Under the pieces are notes generated by a model. That model saw only the letters and a program-made list of their open reading frames with translations, did not search any database and was not told the DNA's origin. Positions 1 through 11,645 of a stretch of 64,000 bases of DNA are shown here, one piece after another. The translations under genes and the position numbers were made by a program. The stretch lies in assembly GCA_963691705.1 (NCBI GenBank), contig OY829539.1:47032327-47096326 (forward strand), in the 5' to 3' direction. Source of the DNA: Viola odorata. Its lineage: Eukaryota; Streptophyta; Magnoliopsida; Malpighiales; Violaceae. Every line of letters starts with the position of its first letter. The first letter of the stretch is position 1.

Positions 1-2090
1 CTTTATTTTACCACATAATTTATGTTAGAAAAAGTATAAATATTACCATTTATTTGTCATTTTTATCTAGTTTATGTTTCTTCAACTCTCTTAAAATCAA
101 TCCCTTTAAAACTTAAAATAAAAAAATATTAACTGAAATAAAGAATATTATTTTTAAAATAATATAATAATACTTCAAATAATTTACATTTGAAAATAGA
201 TTAAGATATATTTTTTATATTTAACAAATAATTTACATTTAAAAATAGATAAACTTATATTTTACTTGTTTTTCAATTCCATACTTTTGAGAATATTTCT
301 CACATTGTAGCTCCACCAGTACATTACATAGATTGATCTCGCACAACCTCTTTGAATATAGTGAGGAACTTGTTGGTAATCAACCAAGGAAATATTTTTA
401 TCACCCATGCCAATTTCACAAAAAATAATAAATTTTAAAAAAATATAAAAAAAGTTCATAAGAATAATTTCATAGAAAGATAGTTTCGGTATTTATTATA
501 TTTTAGTTCTTAAATAAATTATCTTTCTCTTTTGTATTTTAGCATTTCAAATATTAAATTATTTAAATAAATATTTTTGTTAATTATAATTTAATATTAT
601 TATGTGAATATTTCATAATAGAAAATCACATTCTTTCATTTTTTACACTATCAAAAAAATATTTAATATAAATTTAAATTTTAAAGAATTAATTTAATAT
701 ACACTAATTATTCATAACTTTAATATTAAGTCATTTAAAAAAAATATAGTTTATACAAATATAATTTATTTTTGCAAACTTTCTTAACTCACACTACTAA
801 GTATATTTTTCTATGATAATTTATTTACTAATTTCAAATTCTTACTAAAAGTTACGTATATAATAATGTTTTATTAATTAAATAAATGGTCATTTAATAA
901 TAGAAATAAAAGTGCATTACTTAATTAAAAAATTAATTTATAAGTTTGTTCACTTTCTAATTTACTATTATTAGTGTTATTTTAAAATATTATTATAAGC
1001 TACTCTTGTGTGATTTTCTAAGAGAGTAACGAATGTAGGAGGTCCGATTTTTTTCCCACTTTTGCCATATAGGAAAGATATAATTTTTTAATTTTAAAGT
1101 TTGTGTTGTTGTTGTTATTTAGCTTGAATTAAAAACATCATATGTAGTTGTTCAAACAATAAATCAATAATGAGTAGGTCATAAATACATACACATATAG
1201 ATCGAACTAAATAAATACACATATATATAAGACTCAAACTAATTAAATATAGGATTTATATAATAAATATATAATTCATACCTTGAACTTTTGAAATATT
1301 GGAGGAAGGAATGATGTTGTTCAATAAAGGTCTATGTAAGGGGTCATCAATTAAGAAATTAACATACAATCAATACATTGGAGTTAAATATACAAATTCG
1401 AAAGCGATATAATTAAAAGTAGATTAATAAATAAATAAATAAATATATATATAGGAATCGAACTAAAGAAACCGAAATAAAACGCTACTCAATAGAATTC
1501 CAACAATCTATTGCTTACCATCTTTGATAATGGTGATTCTTTAGGCTTTGGAAATCGGCAATCGTCTGCAATTCGAAGAGAGAGGGGTTTAATAGGTAGG
1601 TTAATTAATTTAAAAGTAGATTAATAAATATATAGGAATCGAACTAAAAAAACCGAAACAAAACGCTACTCAATCGAATTCCAATAATCTAGTGCTTACC
1701 ATTTTTGATAATGGTTATTCTTCGGTCTTATAGATTTATAAAAACTTTTAAAAAAATTCAGGGTATTGGATAATAGATTTATAAAAACTTAAAAGAAAAT
1801 TAAGAGTGTAATAGACTTTTAGATGATAATTTAAAGGTATAATAGACTTTTAAAAAATAAAACCCTTCGTGCTTTTTATATAGTATAGATATAGATATAG
1901 ATTCTTGGAAACGAGTATTTTACCTTCTTTAGTTAAAAAAATCAATTCCAATAGATTATTAGTTAGAGGTTAGAGGTTAGAGGTTGTCCAAATCAAAGTC
2001 TTTGTAATTGCCATCTGTCCTTTCTCTAGGCTCCCCCAAACCCACAACAAGTCTTAATCAAATTAATTAGTATTTTTATTATGGCAAAAA
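1..2090. other. AT-rich intergenic DNA with degenerate repeats
   Basis: No supportable gene. The stretch is very AT-rich with only short chance ORFs. Its second half (about 1140-1740) contains a dispersed repeat whose inverted relative lies near 14.8-15.0 kb, and a block at 1450-1550 that recurs in degraded form at 1625-1730. A short tata-gata microsatellite sits near 1880-1902. Confidence 0.7.
1140..1740 (-). repeat. Dispersed repeat, inverted relative of the 14.7-15.04 kb region
   Basis: Several blocks here match the reverse complement of about 14790-15030. They include the segment ending at the words for 'gatcgaactaaataaatac', the block around 'ggaggaaggaatgatgttgt' and the block around 'gattctttaggctttggaaa'. 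Inside this copy the segment 1455-1550 is repeated at about 1630-1725 with substitutions. No ORF, TIR or LTR was identified, so the class is unknown; a non-autonomous DNA transposon or Helitron fragment are both possible. Confidence 0.5.
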
Positions 2091-2673
2091 CTTGGGTACA
2101 TTCGATGTACCCAAAACTCAGTTCCACACAAAAAACTGACACCTGAACTATTTTTACACGTCACTTAACGGAGTCGTCAAAAACTCTCACCCTCTCTCTC
2201 TCTACATCCCTCGTCCTCTTCTTTCCCTCCCCTTAAGTGCATCTGCCGCCTTCGAAACCCTCACCATTGTTCATCATCTTCTTCATTAAGAAAATGACCC
2301 CATCATTCTTTGGACCATCATCACCGTCTCTGTTTCGCCGGATCTTTACTTTATCAAATCCGGTCATCACTGCTAGATCCGACCACCGCCGGATCCATCA
2401 CCATCATCAGTTAGATTCGTTTAACACCACCCGACACCGCTACCTTCTTCTCCTCCACTCACCTCTCACCACCACCGAATCACCTCCCACCACCACCGGA
2501 TCTGCCTCTAGACCATCATCACCGTCGCATCCTTCCCTTCTTTGTCTTCACTCTCAACCTCATCGCCAAAAGAAAATGATTTTTCATGAGTAAATCCAAG
2601 TCTTTGTATTTATGGAGCAGGAATCTTGAATTTGTGGAGTTAAATTAAATGCAAGGTTGGTCTGAGACACATG

Positions 2674-2682
2674 ATCTGAAAA
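2674..2682. repeat. Target-site duplication (left) of the MULE
   Basis: ATCTGAAAA, identical to 4041-4049 on the other side of the element. Confidence 0.85.
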
Positions 2683-4040
2683 GGCCGAAATGGATTTTGA
2701 GCCCCTGCAGTCTAATTGATTGACTTATTTCAGTCCTCTGTCGAATTTTTGAGTTATCACCTCCCTCCACTTTAAGCCCGACAATTTATTTCATCCATCC
2801 GCCTAACGCCATCCACATTTTTCGTATGTTTGTTGACGTGTCGTGCCACGTCAATCGCCACGTCACCGACTGCTGGCGTGTCACACCACGTAAATTGACA
2901 CGTCATTTTTTCTTTCTTTTCCTTTTCTTTCTTTTTTTCTTTTCTTTCTTTTCTTTCTTTTCTTTTTTCTTTTCTTTTCTTTCTTTTCTTTCCTCCGAAC
3001 CTACCCCATTACCCTAACAAAATACACTTTTATATCATCTTCTTCCTCCCACAGGTCCACGCCGCCGGCCACAACAACAAAACCAAACATCAAAAAAAAT
3101 TAATAAACAAAGCAGCCATCAAAACAAACTCCGATCTAATACAACCCTTAAACTTGTTCAACTCTTCCTCTGATCCGAACCATCCCTTCTTGTTTTGTTG
3201 TGCTTGCCGAAGTCAGTTTGAGGGAAGCGTAGATGGCAGCGGAGGTGGGAGTTGCGGCGGCGGTTGGTGCGGTGGTGATGGGTTGGTGGTTCGGCAAGGA
3301 GATCGGGACAGTGGTTGGCTAGCGGTGTTTGGGCTGAGGTAGTCGGCTGTGATGGTGGCGATGGGGAGTGATGAGTAGTGGAAGTGGCTGATTTTGATTG
3401 GGTTTGTGTTTGGGATTTGGTGGTTGATTTGTTGGTTTTGGTGGTGGTTTAATGGGGATTGAGGATGGTGGTTGGCCGGTGGTGGTTTAATTGGATTTGG
3501 TGGTTGATTTGCAGTTTTGGTGGTTTGGCCGACGGTGATGGGTAGTTGGCAGCGGCGATGGGTGGTAGCGATGTGGCGGAGGAGGCCGGCGGTGAAGCGG
3601 TTGAGGTGACTCTCGGCGATTGGCAGCGGAGGTTTAGGTTGGGTTTAGTAATTTGGCAGTGGAGGATTGAATTAATTTGGGAGAATTGGATTTTAATGGA
3701 TTTGGTGTTGGTTAAAAGGAAAAAAGAAAAAAAGAGAGAGAGTGAGGTCGGAGGAAAGTGAAGAAAGAAAGAAAAGAAAAAAGAAAGAAAAGAAAAGAAA
3801 AGAAAAGAAAGAAAAAAAGAAAGAAAAAATGACGTGGCGTGACACGTCAGCAGTCGGTGACGTGGCGATTGACGTGGCACGACACGTCAACAAACAGACG
3901 GAAAATGTGGATGACGTTAGGCGGAGGGATGAAATAAATTGTCGGGCTTAAAGTGGAGGGAGGTGATAACTCAAAAATTCGACAGAGGGCTGAAATAAGT
4001 CAATCAATTAGACTGCAGGGGCTCAAAATCCATTTCGGCC
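2683..4040. mobile_element. Mutator-like (MULE) element with long, near-identical TIRs
   Basis: The 1358-bp element begins with 'ggccgaaatggattttgagc' and ends with its exact reverse complement. It is flanked by a perfect 9-bp direct repeat, ATCTGAAAA, at 2674-2682 and 4041-4049. The inverted repeats run about 230 bp at high identity (2683-2910 against 3815-4040) and continue as a pyrimidine tract on the left (2910-3000) mirrored by a purine tract on the right (3718-3830). A 9-bp TSD with long TIRs is the signature of the Mutator superfamily. The interior of roughly 700 bp has no transposase and is G/T-rich on the plus strand, possibly captured sequence. ORFs over the tracts are low-complexity artefacts. 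Confidence 0.88.
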
Positions 4041-4049
4041 ATCTGAAAA
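4041..4049. repeat. Target-site duplication (right) of the MULE
   Basis: ATCTGAAAA, identical to 2674-2682. Confidence 0.85.
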
Positions 4050-4338
4050 CTCAAGATCTAAAAATTGGTTTTTTGATTTTTTTTTTTTTACTTTTAATTA
4101 GTATCAATTATTTTCTTTTATGTGGTTGATCAATATTTGTAAATGTTTTTAGTAGTAGTATTAATTATAAAGTGGAGTAATGGATTGAATAATGACAAGA
4201 AGAAAAAATGAAAAATGAAGAAAAATGAAGAATGAAGAAGAAGATGAATTCTGAGTCAATGACTCCGAAAAAAGGAGGAAGAATCTCGGTGGCGGTAAAA
4301 AATAAAAAAAAATTAATTAAGTTAACGGGATAAGTTTT

Positions 4339-4512
4339 TGACGGATTCGTTAAGTGACGTGTAAAAATAGACCAAGTATCAATTGTTTGTATAGAGTGGT
4401 ACTGAGTTTTGGGTACATCAGGATGTGACGGATTCGTTAAGTGACGTGTAAAAATAGACCAAGTATCAATTGTTTGTATAGAGTGGTACTAAGTTTTGGG
4501 TACATCAGGATG
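4339..4512. repeat. 87-bp tandem duplication at the right end of the outer TIR element
   Basis: Copy one is 4339-4425 and copy two 4426-4512. I see a single difference between them (ctgag against ctaag). The unit is the terminal segment of the outer TIR element, so its right terminus is present twice in a row. Confidence 0.9.
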
Positions 4513-4569
4513 TAACCAAACCTTCTTATTACCCATCTAATCACGTATTAATCGGAAAATGGTTCTTGT

Positions 4570-5396
4570 AATTCTTCTTTTCTTTAAAATTCTCAATAAA
4601 AGAAATTTCGAAAAGATTTCTCAATTTTCAACTCTTTTTTCATCCTTCGTCCAGTTCCATAACGGTCAGAATCGCATAGACAACTAACGCCGTTAAAGGC
4701 CATCCTCTTTCTTTCTCTTCCAATTCAAAACTTCCCTTCTTTTCCCTCCGTAACGGCATCAACGTTTCCTTTTCTCTCCTTTTTAGCCCCTCCTCTTCCA
4801 CATCTACGTTCTACTTCTCTCTCTTCAAAGTTAAAACCTCCCTTCTTCGTCTCTCTTCTTCTTCTTCTTCTTCACATAATTACCAACCATATCCTAATAT
4901 ATTCAAATATCCTTAAACTCTTCGCTTCCGCTCACCATTTTGAAAATCTGTTCCTAATTTCTGCTCGGCCGGCACTTTTTTTTTACTTCAATCACCGTAA
5001 GTCATCTCACAAGTTCTACAGTTTGGTTTCCGATTCCGCGTTTTGGTTGTGTAATCTGTTCGGATCCCGCTCCGATTCGTTAATGTCTTATATGTAAATT
5101 CATCTACTTCTACTACTACTACAATGCGCGTACGGGTTGTGTAGGTCGGTTTTTGGTACATGATTATTGAACTTAATAAATGTTTCTACCTAGTACTTTG
5201 ATTTAATCGCATTTAGTTCCTCCTCTGTCTATGTCCTTTGCTGCTGCGTCAGCTGAGCTGAGTTGAGTCATCGAGTTGATTTTATAGTGTAGATGAAGAT
5301 TCATTCCTACAACATTGTACCAAAACAGAAACATCTGTTTAATTTGATTTCTGACTTCTTCTTTACTCTGTTCTTCTTTTTGGGTGAAAAGAGTAA
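4570..5396 (+). promoter_or_regulatory. KIN-5 5' leader with a probable leader intron
   Basis: The stretch upstream of the kinesin start codon is CT-rich (cttcttcttc runs near 4855-4872), typical of plant 5' leaders. A good donor, ccGTAAGTC, lies at about 4997, and an acceptor just before the ATG (gaaaag at about 5390) would give a leader intron of roughly 390 bp. The transcription start was not determined. The transposon end at about 4525 lies only a few tens to hundreds of bases upstream of this leader. Confidence 0.45.
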
Positions 5397-8300
5397 ATGG
5401 AATCATCGGGGAGGAGAGGCGGTATGGTGTCCATTTCGCCATCACAGACACCACGATCGAGTGATAAAGTGGCACGAGATCTCCGATCAGGGGATTCTAA
5501 TTCCAGCTCTAAGCATGATAAAGATAAAGGAGTCAACGTGCAAGTCATTGTTCGCTGCAGGTCGGTCGGTTTGTCAGTGAAGCTCAGCTCAGCTCCTCAC
5601 TAGTGTTTTCTGGGTTTCAATTTTAACCAGCTGATTAGTTAGTTTGGACTAAATTCTTGTCGTTTGAAGTACATTTTTTATGGGTTTTGTTAGTTTGAGG
5701 TTGATTAATGTGTTTGTGATTTTGCAGGCCACTAAGCGAGGATGAGGTGAAGGTACATACACCAGTGGTGATTTCCTGTAGTGAGAGCAGGCGAGAAGTG
5801 GCTGCAGTTCAAAATATCGCCAACAAACAGATTGATAGGACCTTTTTATTTGATAAGGTTTGGCCTTTTATTTCCTTTAGTGTAATGTGTTCGTTTTTGT
5901 TTCTAAGTTCTTTAGTAAGTTTTTTCTAATCAAATTGGATATTAGTAGAGAATATTGATACTTTTGAACTCTACAGCAATGGTTTTAATTATTTGAGTAA
6001 TTTTGTATAGGTTTTTGGACAATCATCCCTACAAAAGGACTTGTATGATACTTCAGTGTCTCCCATTGTGTTTGAAGTTCTTGAGGGTTATAATTGCACC
6101 ATCTTTGCTTACGGCCAGACAGGAACAGGGAAGACATACACAATGGAAGGAGGGGCCAGAAGAAAGGTTTGATTTTGCTAGGAATGTTAGAAGCTCATCT
6201 CTGATTCTCTCTCTTTCTTTGCTGCAACTATATCTAATGAACTTCATCTTGTTTTGCAGAATGGGGAATTCCCAAGTGATGCGGGTGTTATTCCAAGAGC
6301 AGTTAAACAAATTTTTGACATATTGGAAGCTCAGTGTGCAGAGTACAGCATGAAAGTTACATTTTTAGAGCTGTACAATGAGGAAATAACAGATCTTTTG
6401 GCTGCAGAAGAAACTTCAAAATTTATTGATGACAAATCTAAGAAGCCTATAGCTCTTATGGAAGATGGAAAAGGAGGGGTTTTTGTTAGAGGCTTGGAAG
6501 AAGAAATAGTTTGTACTGCTAATGAAATTTACAAAATTTTGGAGAAAGGTTCTGCAAAAAGGCGTACAGCCGAGACTCTTCTTAACAAGCAAAGTAGTCG
6601 GTCTCACTCAATATTTTCCATCACTATTCACATTAAAGAATGCACTCCGGAGGGTGAAGAGATGATCAAATGTGGAAAGCTGAATCTTGTTGACCTTGCT
6701 GGTTCTGAGAATATTTCACGTTCTGGTGCAAGAGAGGTATGGAGTAACCACTTCTCACTTCCCTATCTTGCACACTGATCTAAAATGGAAGATAGCATGT
6801 GTCCACACTGAGTTTTGTGCGCTAGTGTTAGATGATATATATCACAGTCTTGTAACCTCTGGGAACTCTGATTTTGAATTCCATCTTTATCACTACTATG
6901 ATTTGGGAAAATCCTTACTTGGGTTATACAGCTCAATTTGATACCAAAGTGATTGTTCCAGGGCAGAGCAAGGGAAGCAGGGGAGATTAATAAGAGCTTG
7001 CTTACACTTGGTCGAGTCATCAATGCTCTTGTCGAGCACTCTGGCCATGTCCCATATAGGTATTAAGTCAAATATATGAAGTATGAAAATTCTTATTGGC
7101 ATCTTACTTGCGTTTGGAATGTCCAGTGGTGATGTTGATTTGAAATAATTGTTTGTACTTTCAGGGACAGCAAGCTAACAAGACTGTTGAGGGATTCATT
7201 AGGAGGGAAAACAAAGACGTGTATAATTGCAACAATATCACCCTCCATTCATTGTTTGGAGGAGACACTCAGCACTCTTGATTATGCTCATCGAGCTAAG
7301 AACATCAAAAATAAGCCAGAGGTCAGTCAATAATTCAATTGGAATACATGGTTACTTGTTCATTGACACACAATGTGCTCTTTGCACATCTATGAAGCAG
7401 TGTACTTGCTAAAACTTTAGTTGGTTGTTATTTCAGATCAACCAAAAGATGATGAAATCTGCTATGATCAAGGATCTGTATTCTGAGATAGACCGACTGA
7501 AGCAAGGTTAGTTATTGCTTTCTGAAACATTCTGTAAAATGTTGGTCCCGTCATTCGTTTGGATTTTGGTTGTAACTTATTTATCTTATTGTCCATTTTC
7601 AATCAGAGGTATATGCTGCTAGAGAGAAGAATGGAATCTATATTCCACGTGATCGATATCTTCAAGAAGAAGCTGAGAAAAAGGTTTTCTTCTTACCACA
7701 TCTTTAGTTGATGGAATTATAACGATGACCTAAAATTGTTCATTCCTTCTCTTATTCACTTCCAGGCAATGGCTGAAAAAATAGAGCGCATGGAACTTAA
7801 TTCAGAATCCAAAGATAAGGTATCTCTTGTTTCATTTATTTCTGTTTGTGATACTTCATAGTTGCTATATTAGAGAAAGGACACTAATCATTTAGCCATC
7901 ACTTGTGATCAGCAATTGATGGAACTCCAGGACCTTTACAACTCTCAGTTATATTTGACAGCAGAACTGAGTGAGAAGCTTGAGAAAACTCAGGTACATA
8001 CACTAATTTCTAAGTACCCATTTGGTCAACCTTTTCTTCTATATGGTTTCAATCATAGACTTCCATTTCCATTCCTCAAATTGACGTTTTCCTCTTGTTG
8101 TAACTCTAGAAAAACCTCGAGGAAACTGAAAATTCATTGTTTCATTTAGAAGAAAAGCACAGACAGGCAAATGCAACAATAAAAGAGAAGGAGTTCTTAA
8201 TACATAATCTCCTCAAATCTGGTGAGCGCGGACATCTTATCCTTAGGCTTGCTTTTCTTAATTTTGCTGCAACAGCCATCTTCGATTAGTGGTTATGTTT

Positions 8301-11045
8301 TTCTTCTTATGTTACGGTTTTCTTCAATTACTTGCTTAGTTGCGGTTTCTGTTGTTTATTCTGCTTCTACTTCTCAATGTCTACCGACTTCCCCGCTGCA
8401 GATGTCACACATTTATTTTCTTACATTGCGATTGTCTGTTATCATTGACAGTTCAGTGGGTTCACAGATTAAGAAATTTATCCTTATGTTTTATGTTGCT
8501 TGAAAGTGAGCATGGCTTTCTGATAACAATATAATTTTTATTATCTTTCAGAGAAATCACTTGTTGAACGTGCATTTGAACTTCGAGCAGAGCTAGAAAA
8601 TGCTGCATCGGATGTGTCTGGTTTATTTGCCAAAATCGGTCTGTTTTATGATTGAAGATTACCTAGAATTTGGTGTTACCTGTCTAGATTCGCTGGAATT
8701 TATTTCTGACTCTACTTGGTTTTCAGAGCGGAAGGACAAGATTGAAGATGGAAATAGAGTACTTATCCAGACATTCCAATCCCAGTTGACACAGCAACTT
8801 GATATGTTACACAAAACTGTGGCTGCCTCTATGAGTCAACAAGAGAAGCAGCTGAACGGCATGGAGGAAGATATGCAGGCCTTTGTAACAACCAAAGCTG
8901 AGGTGAGATGCAAATGGAATTTTCTTAAAAGACAGTTTTTTTTGCATTATCAGTTCTCACAAGTTTAAATTATTGTATTCATAAAGGCCACTGAAGAACT
9001 TCGAGCAAGGGTTGGAAATCTGAAAACCATGTATGGATCTGGCATCAAAGCCTTGGATGATATGGCTCGTCAGTTAGAAGAGAACTCCCGGTCAACTTTT
9101 AGTAATCTAAATTCTGAAGTTTCCAATCATTCACATGCCCTTGAGAGTGTGAGTATCAATCAGCTACAACTTGTAAGTGAATATGAACCTTTCTTGTGTT
9201 GCACTCTTCCTAAGGTGTTTTGTTTTTTGTATTCTGTTCAGCTGTTCCAAAGAATTGCTGCAGAAGCTGATGCATTGTTTGATGATCTTCAAAGCAATCT
9301 TCACATGCAAAAGGAGAAGCTAGCTGCATATGCACAACAGCAGCATAAGGTTTGCAACTGGTTGTTTTGTATGATATGTTGTAGTTGGGGCACTTTTCTC
9401 AAGTAAGACTTCTATCTGATATTGAATGCAGGCACACTCCAGAGCAGTAGAAACTGCACGGTCAGTTTCTAAAATAACAGTGAACTTCTTCACAACTCTA
9501 GACACTCATGCATCAAACCTGACAGACATCGTGGAAGAAGCACAGACAATAAATGACCAGAAATTATCTGACCTAGAAAAGAAGTTTGAGGTGCCTACAG
9601 TGGTTATTTGAATGCACAGCTCTTACTATGAGTAGTTATCCTTTTTATTTTAAGTTAGTGTCGGATATTTGAACATGTAGGAGTGTGCAGCAAATGAAGA
9701 AAGACAACTGTTGGACAAAGTGGCAGAGCTGCTTGCAAGTTCGAATGCAAGGAAGAAAAAACTGGTACTCTTTATGATGGCTTTACTTATTGTCCTTCGT
9801 TGTTATGCTGTACCTCAAATTGCTTGATTGATTTATTTTTGCTCTTAGGTCCAAGTGGCAGTTCATGATCTTCGAGAAAGTGCAAACTGTAGAACCAACA
9901 AACTGCAGCAAGAAATGTCAACCATGCAGGAGTCCACATCTTCAATTAAGACTGATTGGACACTTCACATGGAAAAAACAGAATCCAACTATCTTGAAGA
10001 CACTTCCGCGGTGGAAAATGGAAAGAAAGACTTTGAGGATGTTCTTCATAACTGGTACAGCTGCTTTCACCAAATTTTGTCCTGTCATCGCATAATAATC
10101 TGTCATTTTCTAAATTTGTTGGAACCAAATTTATTCAGTTTGAACAAGGCAAAACTTGGAGCACAACAGTGGAGGAATGCTCAAGAATCATTGTTCGCCC
10201 TAGAAAAAAGCAATGTGGTGTCTGTGGATTCCATTGTTAGGTACAGTATTTGTTTTAGGTTTCTACATGTGTTGTGGCAGCTTTCGCTTCCGGATTATCA
10301 ACTTTCATTTCACTTTGACGTAGTGGAGGGACCAAAGCCAATGAAATCCTGCAGCAACAGTTCTCTTCAGCTGTCTCAGCTGGAATCGAAGACGTGGAGA
10401 TAGCAAACAATAGTCTCCTCTCATCCATCAACAGTGAGTATCCTAAATGACTGGCATTTATATAGATTCAAATTTATATTCAGGATTAAGTGCCGTTAAA
10501 TAATAATGAATCAAATGATTGCAGATGCATTAAAACTTGATCATGATGCATGTGGAAACCTCAATTCCATGATCGTCCCCTGTTGTGAAGATTTGAGGGA
10601 ATTGAAGGGTGGTCATTACCACAAGATTGTAGAAATTACAGATGATGCTGGGAAATGCCTTTTGAATGAATATGTGGTAAGACATAAAGTTGTAACTGCA
10701 TGTAATAGCCCTCGTGAACAAGCTTCCGTAAACCCTTATAATGCGCGTCAGATTTGTCACAAGTTCTGGTGCATCTTAACCTGATATTGATGTTTCATGT
10801 ACTCTGTGGTATGCTAACAGGTAGATGAACCATCTTGTTCAACGCCAAGAAAGAGGTCATTCAATCTGCCAAGCATTGCATCAATAGAGGAACTCAGAAC
10901 TCCTGCTTTTGAGGAATTGCTAAGATCATTTTGGGATGCTAAGTTTGAAAAGCAAGCAAACGGTGATATAAAACATCTCGCGGCAGCATACGACGGAGCA
11001 CAGTCTATGAGAGACTCCAGAGTTCCGCTCACTGCCATTAACTAA
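5397..11045 (+). CDS. KIN5: Kinesin-5 motor protein (BimC/Eg5 family), 22 coding exons
   Basis: Plus-end-directed bipolar mitotic kinesin that cross-links and slides antiparallel microtubules in spindle and phragmoplast. Exons read by splice sites: 5397-5560, 5728-5857, 6011-6166, 6260-6736, 6962-7059, 7165-7321, 7437-7506, 7607-7683, 7766-7819, 7913-7993, 8110-8221, 8552-8638, 8727-8902, 8987-9148, 9242-9349, 9432-9590, 9681-9764, 9849-10054, 10139-10240, 10324-10433, 10525-10676, 10821-11045. The sum is 3147 nt, 1048 aa, in frame throughout, the usual length for plant kinesin-5. The N-terminal motor domain (about residues 48-390) has the P-loop GQTGTGKT, switch [10 protein letters not shown] and switch II DLAGSE. 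A long coiled-coil stalk follows. The tail carries a BimC-type STPRKR motif and ends in PLTAIN like plant KIN-5C/TKRP125 proteins. The member (B, C or D) is not certain. It appears intact. Confidence 0.93.
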
Positions 11046-11645
11046 AGTGAGTGGAAACATAGCAGATAGATGGGTATAGCTTAAGGACTAAGAGGGGTGT
11101 GTACAGTAGTATATATGCACGAATTTTCTATTCTTATTCGTTGATTTGTTTTGTCTAAAGAAAGTCATTTTGGATCAGAAATACATAGGATAGATTTTTC
11201 TTTTTCTTACTACTGAGACTATTGCTTACAACCACCAAGATCGACACGTATGTTTCGTAGCTACGGTTCTTGGGTACTAGAAGGGTGTTATTTCATGCTG
11301 TATGAATTCTTGATTCTTGAATTTGCCTCGACGAGTTTGATGCTTTCTTCTAGTGATACAACATTCCAAGAGATATTGGCATTTTCATTGGCCTTGAGGC
11401 TTTGGGTTTGAAGTAAAACCAAGACTTGCATTGGATATGTGGTGGGGAATGGGTTCCTTTTCCGTTAACTTAACCAATTTATGAACACATCTGTTTTCAG
11501 CATCAATTTTTTTTAGTTTCCAATGATTTGAAACGTGAACTTAGTTTCGTTAGTGTGAATAGATAAATGTCCTGATGTCCTGATGTAACTTAGTTTCGTT
11601 AGTGTAAATAGATAAAATTGACAAAGAAAATAGTAATTTCATTTC
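11046..11645. other. Convergent 3' intergenic region between KIN-5 and the MaoC gene
   Basis: About 600 bp between the two convergent genes, holding the KIN-5 3' UTR and flank. A short tandem duplication of roughly 50 bp ('ttagtttcgttagtgt' twice) lies at about 11540-11610. No other gene is seen. Confidence 0.6.

Larger units (their letters stand above)
2091..4525. mobile_element. Non-autonomous TIR element (outer), disrupted by a Mutator-like element
   Basis: The left end (about 2091-2190) and the right end (about 4338-4525) are inverted copies. Both carry the 'gatgtacccaaaactcag' block and the 'tttttacacgtcacttaacg' block in opposite orientation. The right end is duplicated in tandem. The exact termini and target-site duplication could not be fixed by eye. 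The interior left of the inserted element (2190-2680) is proline/serine/histidine-rich when translated and may be captured host sequence. No transposase is visible. The Mutator-like element 2683-4040 lies inside it, so this element is the older of the two. Confidence 0.5.

Noticed and set aside
2237..2593. 118-codon plus-strand ORF rich in His, Pro, Ser and Thr
   Set aside because: It lies inside the outer TIR transposon, has simple composition and no domain or splice context. It may be captured sequence but is not supportable as a gene.
2826..3950. Several ORFs rich in Phe/Ser/Leu or Lys/Glu
   Set aside because: They are translations of the MULE pyrimidine and purine tracts on both strands.
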